From assembly GCA_905199225.1 (NCBI GenBank), contig CAJKFS010000010.1, positions 1 to 60,162 of the forward strand: a DNA stretch of 60,162 nucleotides, given 5' to 3'. How positions within the stretch are numbered: the stretch's first letter is position 1; the number at the start of each line of letters is the position of its first letter. This stretch comes from an uncultured Collinsella sp. GTDB lineage: Bacteria > Actinomycetota > Coriobacteriia > Coriobacteriales > Coriobacteriaceae. Position numbers and translations under genes: made by a program. Positions 41,808 to 49,275 of this stretch are shown here, in pieces. The notes below the pieces were generated by a model, which was not told the origin of the DNA, ran no database searches, and worked only from the letters and a program-made list of their open reading frames with translations.

Positions 41808-41896
41808 GCCGCTCGTGGTATCCTAACGAAAACGATTGTGCCGACTGCGCACACCTCGGTTCGAGGAGATGCGCAAACGGTGCACCAGGGAATATG

Positions 41897-41922
41897 ACGG
41901 CGTCGCGGGAGCGGCGCCGTTT
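41897..41922 (+). terminator. Hairpin after the endolysin
   Basis: ACGGCG pairs with CGCCGT, then TTTCT. Weak terminator candidate. Region 41808-41976 carries no gene and must contain the right prophage end, but no repeat of the left-end tRNA fragment is seen there. Confidence 0.45.
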
Positions 41923-41976
41923 CTGGTTTGCGGGGGCCGCCGTGCTGCTCGCCCGTGGGGGATGGGCATCTGTTTC

Positions 41977-43207
41977 CTAGAGTGTGCTGCGGTAAATCTT
42001 TCTCGCGTCGTCCAGCGTGAGCTTCTTGAAGCTGCCGAAGAGCTCTCCGCGGTTGATCTTGAGGTCCGGAATCATCTTTTCGATATCGTCCTCGGTGACT
42101 CCGAACTCCGATAGCGTGCGCGGCATTCCCAGCGAGACGTTGAAATCCTGCAGCTCGTCGATGGTCGCTTCGACCGCGTACTCGATTGCCTGCTCGGGGG
42201 TTACCTCCACATCGAGCTCGTCCGCGTCCGAATCGACGGGTTCGACGCCAAAGGCCTGGGCGCTGAACTCCAGGAAGCGCTCGGGGTGCTCTCGCCATGC
42301 GTAGCGCAACCAGGCGGGGAAGATGACGGCGAGGCCGGCGTCGTGCGTGATCTTGGTGTCCAGTGCGGACAGCTCGTGCTCAAGGACGTGGCAGGTCCAA
42401 TCGCCGTCGCGCAGGCCGGGGACACCCAGGCCGCAGCCGGCGAGGCCGTTATGGGCGAGCGTACCCACCCACATGATCTCGGCGCGGGCGTCGTAGCCAT
42501 CTGGGTTCTCCATCACCTTGGACGCCGCCTCCATCGCAGCGCGCACTGGCCCGCAGGCGCTGTTGTCGGTTACGCCCACGGCGGGCTCGCCGGAGAAGAG
42601 TCGCTCCATGTATGGGCGATCATGTCGGTCACTCCCGCGGCGGTCTGGTAGGCGGGCAGGGTGAAGGTCAGTTCCGGGTCGAGGAAGGCGATGGCCGGGC
42701 GGTTGAGGTCCGTGTTAATGCCGCATTTGAGGTGCTCCTCGTCGTTGCTGATAACGCAGGAGTTAGAGGCCTCGGACCCGATGCGGGGATGGTCGCCACG
42801 CAGGCGACGTCGATGCGGTCGGCGGGAACGGCGCGCTTGCGGAAGAAGTCCCATACGTCGCCGTCGTATACCGCCCCCAGCGCGATGGCCTTCGCGCAGT
42901 CCATGGCTGAGCCGCCGCCCACGGGCAGGATGATGTCGACGTCGTTTTCCCGTGCGAGCTCGACGCCTTCTCGCACCAAGCCTATTTCGGGGTTTGGACG
43001 CACCCCTCTAAGCTCGATGTGCTCCACGCCCGCGGCGTCGAGCGATGCCTTCACGTGGCCGAGCGTTCCGCAGCGGACTACGGAACCCTTGCCGTAGACA
43101 ATGAGCGCTCGGCGGTGGCCGGAGACGGACAGGGTCTCCCCAACCTTGTCGGTCACTTTTCGTCCAAAGACAAAGCGGGTGGGGGAGTAGAGGGAGAAAT
43201 CGTTCAT
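41977..43207 (-). pseudogene. Iron-containing alcohol dehydrogenase, two frameshifts
   Basis: Three reading frames together encode one YqhD/BDH-type dehydrogenase. Frame 1 gives the NAD(P)-binding half (LYSPTRFVFGRKVTDKVGET; ILPVGGGSAMDCAKAIALGA). Frame 2 carries GSEASNSCVISNDEEHLKCG and TAAGVTDMIAHT. Frame 3 gives ERLFSGEPAVGV and the iron-binding HNGLAG..LGVPG region to the stop. Single-base losses near 42777 and 42611 explain the shifts. Either a decayed gene or two sequencing errors. Confidence 0.85.
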
Positions 43208-43462
43208 GGAGCTCCAATCTGGCGTTTCGCCCTACATGCGCGGAGGAGTTTTTCGGGCGCATCGCCTGCATTCGCGTCGCAATCTCGGCGGCGCGGTGCG
43301 GTCCGTGGATTCCATCGTATCGCCCGCGGCATCCCTTACCGACGATTGGGGCGAGTCTGCATTTCGCGGCGCGACGTCCACCTGGCGGACGATATCCGTT
43401 CGCGACACGTGGCCGTCCCGGTCGCAATAGCGTATGCGCACCGGGTCGCCGAGATGGGCCTG

Positions 43463-43589
43463 TGACCCCTTCTCCTGATGCGAGCGCGCGAGACGGACGA
43501 GCAGCGGCGCGAGCACCTGCTCGACCGTCTCCTCCCGATACCACGCCGCCACGGGCAACCCGTTCACGTCAAACCCGTACGTTCGCCAT
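43463..43589 (-). pseudogene. 5' fragment of a nucleoside/sugar kinase-like gene
   Basis: A start-like segment MAWRTYGFDVNGLPVAAWYR followed by VEQVLAPLLVRLARSHQEKG resembles the N-terminus of uridine-kinase-like proteins, but the Walker A part that should follow is missing. The frame then runs into unrelated sequence. Bases 43208-43462 hold nothing recognisable. Confidence 0.45.
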
Positions 43590-43701
43590 GCCATTCGCCT
43601 CGCCGCCTTCGCCGAACGAAACCGCGTATCCAGACCGCCGGTCCCCAACCCAGCACTTCGACGAGCCTTCGCGCGCACTTCTGCGGTCGGGATGCGCCCG
43701 T

Positions 43702-43909
43702 GAGGCGCTCGGCAGGCAGCGCCATTGCCGCTCGCTGTGTCGAGCGCGAGTGTCGAGAAGTCGCCACATGCCACTCAGATGTAGCATGGAGTGCCGAAGC
43801 GCACGCGCCCGTGACGAAACACTGGCGCCAACCCGTTCCGCGCACCACCCCGCCCGTAAGGTGTGTGGCGAAAGGAGGACCAGCCGCATGAACATCCCCG
43901 AGACACAGA
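43702..43909 (+). repeat. Imperfect direct repeat A, left copy (upstream region and start of levR)
   Basis: About 208 bp closely match 49067-49275, including the leader, ribosome site and first codons of levR. The match shows that the control region of levR has been duplicated on both sides of the PTS operon. Confidence 0.85.
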
Positions 43910-44078
43910 GCCTACCTCGATCGCATTCCGCACGAGCTTCTCTGACATTTCCGCCCATTACCACGTGGAGGTCCCCGTCACGGAGATCGCCTACGCATAC
44001 GACTACATCAATTCCCGGCATGCCCCTCGCAGGCAGGCCACGCTGAACGACGGGTCCGCGGCCCGGCAGGAAGAATGA
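43888..44078 (+). pseudogene. Internally deleted levR copy
   Basis: The first codons (MNIPETQ) follow an intact AAAGGAGG site, then an 11-bp loss breaks the frame. After CCTACCTCGATCGCAT the sequence jumps to codons near the levR 3' end (RTSFSDISAHYHVEVPVTEI to the stop). Compared with the intact gene at 49254-52007, about 2.5 kb is missing, with a GCAT microhomology at the junction. Confidence 0.85.
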
Positions 44079-44201
44079 CGCGCCTCGGCACAGGCCATGC
44101 CGAAACGCGTCACGCAAGCAAAGGAAGGAAGCCAACATCACATGAGCATCATCGCAGCACGCATCGACAACCGCCTGCTACACGGCATAGTGGCAACCCA
44201 G
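43923..44201 (+). repeat. Direct repeat B, left copy (levR 3' end to PTS IIB start)
   Basis: 279 bp match 51852-52103 except for a few substitutions and 27 extra bases (about 44085-44111) between the levR stop and the IIB ribosome site. Confidence 0.85.
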
Positions 44202-44630
44202 TGGGTACCCGAGTTCCGTCCGCAGCGTCTCATGGTCATCGATGACATCGTCGCCAACGACCCGACCAAGAAGGCTGCCATGCGGATGGCAAAGCCCTCG
44301 GGAGTCGCCCTCTCCATTATCAACAAGGAGACGGCTCTCGCGAACTATCGGGCGGGCAAGTACGACGACCACACGGTCTTCATCGTGGCGCGAGACCCCC
44401 AGACCATCCTCGACGTCATACAGACGGGCCAGGTTGTTCCCACACTCGTGGTCGGAGGCACAGTCTTTCCCGAAGAGGGGTCAGACGCCGTCCAGGTGAG
44501 CAGTCGCGCCTACGTCACCAAAGACGAGCTGCCCGCATATCGAGCGATTGCTGGCACCGGCTGCGATATCACCGTTCGCTATGTGCCGGCCGACAAGCCC
44601 GTAGAGCTCTCCAGCATCATCACGCTTTAG
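44142..44630 (+). CDS. PTS mannose-family EIIB
   Basis: Predicted 162-aa phosphotransfer protein. DNRLLHGIVATQW contains the active-site His (residue 15) that takes phosphate from EIIA and passes it to the sugar. Strong AAGGAAGG upstream. First gene of a complete IIB-IIC-IID-IIA operon that ends with a GH32 enzyme, so a fructose- or fructan-derived sugar is the likely substrate. Confidence 0.92.
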   Translation: MSIIAARIDNRLLHGIVATQWVPEFRPQRLMVIDDIVANDPTKKAAMRMAKPSGVALSIINKETALANYRAGKYDDHTVFIVARDPQTILDVIQTGQVVPTLVVGGTVFPEEGSDAVQVSSRAYVTKDELPAYRAIAGTGCDITVRYVPADKPVELSSIITL

Positions 44631-44645
44631 CAAGGGAGTGAACTT

Positions 44646-45419
44646 ATGACACCATCCATCATCCAGATAGCCGTCGTTACACTCATCGCCTTCATCTACG
44701 GAGCCGAGAAGAACGCGGGACAAATTCTCACGAACATGTCCGTCACGCCAGCATGGTTCGTCGGACTTGCGCTCGGCGACCCCGTAACCGGCCTCGCCGT
44801 CGGCGCCATCGTCCAACTCATGAGCCTGGGCGTGGCGGCCATGGGAGGAGCCTCCGTCCCCGACTATCCCACTGCCGCCATCATTGGCGCCGTCGTTGCC
44901 ATCACCTCGGGTCAGGAGGCGAGCGTCGGCGTTGCCGCCGGAATCGCAGTCGGCATGCTCGGCCTTCAGCTCGACGTCATCGCCAAGACGGCAAACGGCT
45001 TCCTCGGGCGTGCCTCGCAGCGCTTTGCCGAAGAGGGCAAGTACTCGCAGATGAAGAGCGTACTTTTCCTCGGTCCGGTCTTCTATGGCCTTACGGCGGC
45101 CATCCCCACGTTTGCCGTACTGCTCTTTGGCGCCGATGCCGTCAACGCTTTCCTCTCCGTCATGCCCTCCTGGTTCACGACCGGCCTCTCCATCGCCGCC
45201 GGTATCCTCCCCGTCGTCGGCCTTGCGATGCTTCTGTCCTTCATGCCAATGAAGAAGTTCATCGCCTACGCCATCGTTGGCTTCGTTCTGGCCGCCTACC
45301 TGCAGATAAGCATTCTCCCCATCGCCCTGCTCGGTGCCGCCGCGGCCATCGAGTACTACAAGTCGCACAGCAATCCGTCCGTAAACGCTCTCGACGCTGG
45401 AGGTCTGGAAGATGAGTAA
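44646..45419 (+). CDS. PTS mannose-family EIIC
   Basis: Predicted 257-aa membrane permease subunit with several hydrophobic helices; family features include AEKNAGQILTNMSVTPAWFV and GLALGDPVTGLAVGAIVQLM. It forms the sugar channel with IID. The stop overlaps the IID start by 8 bases. Confidence 0.92.
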   Translation: MTPSIIQIAVVTLIAFIYGAEKNAGQILTNMSVTPAWFVGLALGDPVTGLAVGAIVQLMSLGVAAMGGASVPDYPTAAIIGAVVAITSGQEASVGVAAGIAVGMLGLQLDVIAKTANGFLGRASQRFAEEGKYSQMKSVLFLGPVFYGLTAAIPTFAVLLFGADAVNAFLSVMPSWFTTGLSIAAGILPVVGLAMLLSFMPMKKFIAYAIVGFVLAAYLQISILPIALLGAAAAIEYYKSHSNPSVNALDAGGLEDE

Positions 45420-46272
45420 CGAAGTTAACGCCACCAAGGCAAACGAAGCGCCAACCTGCCTGGCAGACGGAACGTACCAGCCAGTCCTCACCGTTTCCGA
45501 TCTCGACCGTTGCGGCCGCCGCTGGATGCTCGGCGCGTCCATCTATAACTATGAGTCCCAGTGTGCCCCGGCGGTCATGTTCGCAACCGAACCCGCCCTG
45601 CGCAAGATCTATGCAGGAGACGAGGAGGGCTACCGCAGGTCACTTCTGAGCACCTATCGCTATTACAATGCGACTCCCCAGGTAAGCGGCCTGCTCCTCG
45701 GCGCCGGCCTAGCCTTGGAGGACAAGGGGCACAATGACGCCATCGACGCGGTCCAAGACCTTAAGATTGGCCTCATGGGCTCCCTCTCAGGAGTCGGCGA
45801 CACGATCTTCGCCATCCTCATTCCCACCATCTTCGGCTCCATCGCCGCCTACATGGGACAGGCGGGAAACCCCGTCGGCGTGCTTCTCTGGCTTGCCGTC
45901 GCCATCGCCATCTTCGTATGGAAGCTCTTTGACTGGCGCATAGGCTATAAGTTCGGCGACAAGCTCTTCACGACCCTTGCCGAGAAGATGTCCGTTTTCA
46001 CCGAGTCGACGTCGGCACTTGGCATGATGGTCGTCGGTGCGCTCATCCCCACCGTCATCAAGGTCTCGTGTGGTCTCACGTTCACCATGGGTGAAGTTAC
46101 GCTCGACGTCCAGACGGGCATCCTCGACCAAATCATGGTCGGCATGCTGCCCGTAATAGCCACAGCCATCGTCTACGCCCTCGTCAAGCGCAAGGTCAGC
46201 ATCAACAAGATTGTCCTCGGCATCCTCATCATCTCGTGGGTGTGCGCGGCTTTCGGCATTCTTGCTGCCTAG
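45412..46272 (+). CDS. PTS mannose-family EIID
   Basis: Predicted 286-aa membrane subunit: SDLDRCGRRWMLGASIYNYE, GLMGSLSGVGDTIFAILIPT and C-terminal hydrophobic segments are typical of IID. It forms the translocator with IIC. Confidence 0.92.
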   Translation: MSNEVNATKANEAPTCLADGTYQPVLTVSDLDRCGRRWMLGASIYNYESQCAPAVMFATEPALRKIYAGDEEGYRRSLLSTYRYYNATPQVSGLLLGAGLALEDKGHNDAIDAVQDLKIGLMGSLSGVGDTIFAILIPTIFGSIAAYMGQAGNPVGVLLWLAVAIAIFVWKLFDWRIGYKFGDKLFTTLAEKMSVFTESTSALGMMVVGALIPTVIKVSCGLTFTMGEVTLDVQTGILDQIMVGMLPVIATAIVYALVKRKVSINKIVLGILIISWVCAAFGILAA

Positions 46273-46305
46273 CCTAGGGCTAGACCAACCCACAAAGGAC
46301 GCATT

Positions 46306-46710
46306 ATGAGGCACATCATCATTGCATCGCACTACGGCCTGGCAGCCGGACTCGGAGACACGCTCAAGGCCATCATAGGACCGGGGCACGACATCAGGGT
46401 TGTCTGCGCGTTTACAGACGAAACCCCGCTCGAGGAGAAGCTCGCCAGCGCATTCGAGGGCATCGCCGAAGATGACGAGACCCTCGTTCTCACCGACATC
46501 CTTCAGGGCAGCGTAAACCAGCTCGTAGCCTGCTCGGCTCCGCGAGGCGCGTTCATAGTGACCGGCGTAAACCTTCCCGTGGCCCTCGAGCTCTCGCTCC
46601 ACGCCGGACAGCTTACTCCCGATGTGGTGAGGCATGTCGTCACCCAAGCCAAAGAGCAGCTCGTCTACCTCGGAGATCTGACTCCGGACGTTGACGAAGA
46701 AGACGAATAG
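46306..46710 (+). CDS. PTS mannose-family EIIA
   Basis: Predicted 134-aa phosphocarrier. IIIASHYGLAAGLGDTL holds the phosphorylated His (residue 9), and LVLTDILQGSVNQLV is typical of EIIA-Man. It receives phosphate from HPr and passes it to IIB; by analogy it can also signal sugar availability to the LevR regulator. Confidence 0.9.
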   Translation: MRHIIIASHYGLAAGLGDTLKAIIGPGHDIRVVCAFTDETPLEEKLASAFEGIAEDDETLVLTDILQGSVNQLVACSAPRGAFIVTGVNLPVALELSLHAGQLTPDVVRHVVTQAKEQLVYLGDLTPDVDEEDE

Positions 46711-46739
46711 GAAAGACGCGACAGTAAGGAGGACGAGAC

Positions 46740-48176
46740 ATGCGCAAAGTCCCGACCAATAACCAGCACCTGTTCTACCAACCGAAGGACGTGTGGGTGG
46801 GAGACGTCATGCCCTTCGGCAAGGACGGCACGTTCTATCTATACCACCAGCGTGACACGCGCGACCCCGCTCCGCTTGCCGAAGGACAGCCCTTTGGGTG
46901 GTCGCTCGCGACCACCCAGGACTTCGTGACGTACCAGGAACACGGAACGGCGATCCCCCACGGCGGAGAAGACGACCAAGACCAGTTCATCTACGCCGGA
47001 ACCGTCTACGAGGCAAAAGGGGAGGTACGCGCTTTCTATACCGGGTTCAACCGCAACTACCTGCGAGAAGGCAAAACGTCCCAGGTGCTCATGCAGGCGA
47101 AGGCCTGCTCGGATGATTATGCGACGTGGAAAAAGACGGGTGTTGCAGCAGAGCTCACGCCTCAGCCAGGATACGATGGGCGCAACTGGCGCGACCCTTT
47201 CGTAATATGGGATGACGACCGGAAGGAATACCTCCTCGTACTGGGCACGCGTAAGGGAGACGACCCCTCCAAAACCCTCCAAACTGGCAGGCTCGTTCAC
47301 TTTACGTCGAAGGACCTCGAGCACTGGCAGTTCAAGGGCGACTTTTGGGCCCCCGGCCTCTACACCATGTTCGAAATGCCAGACATTTTCAAAATTGGCG
47401 ATTGGTGGTACCTGGTCTACTCTGAGTACAGCGACGAGAACAAGATCGTCTACCGCATGAGCCGCGATCTCCACGGTCCGTGGGAGAAGCCGAGAGATGA
47501 CGCCTTCGACGGGAGGGCGTATTACGCCGGACGGACCGCCTTCGACGGATCGCGCAGGATTCTGTCCGGCTGGGTCCCCACGCGCGAGAACGACGATGAC
47601 CGGGCCAACTGGCTTTGGGGTGGCTCGTTTATGCCCCATGAGGTGTACCAGCGCCCCAATGGCACCCTCGGCGTTCGCCCTCCCCAAAGCATAAGGGATG
47701 CGTTCGAGTGCCCTGATGCCGTCCCGGATATCGAGCTTCGCGGAGACCACGAACGAACGGAGTGCGTAATCACCGAAAACGCAGGCGAGATCTTCTGCTT
47801 CGAGGCAGACGTGACGTTCAGGGACGCTTGCGACTTCTCAATTCGAGCCTACAAGAATCTCGAGACCGACGAGTCGTACGAATACCGCTTCGACCTCGAC
47901 GCGAATCGGCTCTCGTTCGACAAGAGTCCCTGTTACAAGTGGTTCCGCGTAATGGATAAGGGGCTTTGGAGGCCAGTCTGGCTCGAGTCCGGGCGTTCTT
48001 ACCACCTGCAGCTCATCGTTGACGACAACATCCTCGTCCTCTACCTCGACGGTACCGCACTCACGACACGCGTCTGCGAGAAGTTCGGCCACTCGCTTGC
48101 TGTTACGGTAACGAATGGCGAACTCAAACTGTCCAACATAGCCTTGGCGAAGGGGCTGCGCGAACAGGAAAAGTAA
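46740..48176 (+). CDS. GH32 fructan/sucrose-type glycoside hydrolase
   Basis: Predicted 478-aa cytoplasmic enzyme (no signal peptide). The five-bladed propeller motifs are divergent: WVGDVMPF in place of WMNDPNG (nucleophile Asp22), NWRDPFV (RDP motif) and FEMPDIF (acid/base Glu in place of the EC motif). A C-terminal beta sandwich covers about 335-470. As the last gene of the PTS operon it probably hydrolyses an incoming phosphorylated fructoside. Confidence 0.87.
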   Translation: MRKVPTNNQHLFYQPKDVWVGDVMPFGKDGTFYLYHQRDTRDPAPLAEGQPFGWSLATTQDFVTYQEHGTAIPHGGEDDQDQFIYAGTVYEAKGEVRAFYTGFNRNYLREGKTSQVLMQAKACSDDYATWKKTGVAAELTPQPGYDGRNWRDPFVIWDDDRKEYLLVLGTRKGDDPSKTLQTGRLVHFTSKDLEHWQFKGDFWAPGLYTMFEMPDIFKIGDWWYLVYSEYSDENKIVYRMSRDLHGPWEKPRDDAFDGRAYYAGRTAFDGSRRILSGWVPTRENDDDRANWLWGGSFMPHEVYQRPNGTLGVRPPQSIRDAFECPDAVPDIELRGDHERTECVITENAGEIFCFEADVTFRDACDFSIRAYKNLETDESYEYRFDLDANRLSFDKSPCYKWFRVMDKGLWRPVWLESGRSYHLQLIVDDNILVLYLDGTALTTRVCEKFGHSLAVTVTNGELKLSNIALAKGLREQEK

Positions 48177-48226
48177 GCCAGTGAACCTCGTCGCCACAGC
48201 GACTCCCCCAGCAAAACATGCGAACA

Positions 48227-48260
48227 ACGGGTCCGGCCGCATTTCGGCGACCGGACCCGT
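48227..48260. terminator. Perfect 10-bp hairpin after GH32
   Basis: ACGGGTCCGG pairs perfectly with CCGGACCCGT. No T-run follows on the plus strand, so termination would be weak in that direction; it lies between convergent coding remnants. Confidence 0.5.
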
Positions 48261-48322
48261 CCTGCGCCCTGATGGCACATGGCCCCAGGCTGCCGACAGC
48301 AAGGCGGCCTTAGGGGCCTCGC

Positions 48323-48973
48323 TTACAGGTTGCGGAGCGCGTCGACGAGGGGGCCTTGTCCGCGGCGACTCGTTGGCCTGCTTGATGACCTTCGCGGACA
48401 CGCCGGTCACCACGGCACCGGCCGGCACGTCCTCCACGCATACGGCACCGGTGGCCACCGTGGCGCCCTTGCCCACGCGAACATGCGCATGATGTTGGGG
48501 TGGGCGGCCAGACGCTCCACGTTGGCCGCGCTGATGCTGCAGCCGGTGCGCCCGGGGATGTTGTAGATGATGCAGGGGATGTCCACCGCGCTGGCCGTGT
48601 GAACGAGGCACTGGTAGATGTCCTCCTCGTTGGACTTGTTGCAGTACGGCGAGATGATGAGCGGGGCGTCGGCGTTCAGCTTCTAGTACGTGAGGCTCTT
48701 GCGCGCCTGCGTGGCCGTGCAGTTGGAGCCCGAACCGGCGATGGCCGGCACGTGCCCGGCCACGTGCTCCACGACTAACTTGACGACCTCGTTGTTTTCC
48801 TCGTCGGTCATCGTGGCTGACTTGCCGGTGGTGCCCAGTGTGAGGATGGCGTCGGTGCCGCTCTCGATCTGGAGTTCGAGCAGCATCTCGAGCTGGGCAA
48901 AGTTGACGGAGCCGTCCTCGTCGAATGGCGTGACGAGCGCGATTATGGAACCCTCGAGCTTGAGGACGTCCAT
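48323..48973 (-). pseudogene. dapA fragment fused to 3' end of dapH
   Basis: Frame from 48973 encodes the start of dihydrodipicolinate synthase (MDVLKLEGSIIALVTPFDED; DAILTLGTTGKSA) but meets an in-frame TAG after 96 codons (48683-48685), where CAG is expected. The same frame continues as dapA (LIISPYCNKSNEEDIYQCLV, IIYNIPGRTGCSISAANVER). It then switches abruptly to the C-terminus of tetrahydrodipicolinate acetyltransferase (VGKGATVATGAVCVEDVPAG). dapB and most of dapH are missing, so this is a deletion product. Confidence 0.85.
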
Positions 48974-49066
48974 GGTTTCCTGCCTTTCCGAGCCGTCCGG
49001 GCGCGGGGCGTCCGCGCCAGCGGCAGAGTCGGTTCGAGCGATGTAGCCAGAGACGGAGCAAACGGC

Positions 49067-49275
49067 GAGGCGCTCGGCGGACAGCGCCGTTGCCGCTCGC
49101 TGTGTCGAGCGCAAGTGTCGAGAAGTCGCCATATGTCACTACAGATGTATCATGGAGTGCCGAAGTGCACGCGCCCGTGACGGAACGCGGGCGCCAACCC
49201 GTCCCGAGCACCACCCCGCCCGTAAGGTGTGGGACGAAAGGAGGACCAGCCGCATGAACATCCCCGAGACACAGA
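49067..49275 (+). repeat. Imperfect direct repeat A, right copy
   Basis: Matches 43702-43909 and supplies the leader and first codons of the intact levR. Confidence 0.85.

Noticed and set aside
41836..41886. tRNA-like stretch with GGTTCGAGG and CACCA after the endolysin
   Set aside because: No acceptor, D-arm or anticodon pairing could be built; it is not a tRNA or the partner of the 6101-6145 fragment.
41971..41980. TGTTTCCTAG repeated at about 41797 and 41971 as a possible attachment repeat
   Set aside because: Only 10 bp, overlapping stop codons of two genes and not matching the left prophage end.
44087..44100. GG-N10-GC pattern resembling a sigma-54 promoter before PTS IIB
   Set aside because: Only the minimal dinucleotides fit, the nearby LevR protein lacks the GAFTGA loop and Actinomycetota generally lack sigma-54, so chance is more likely.
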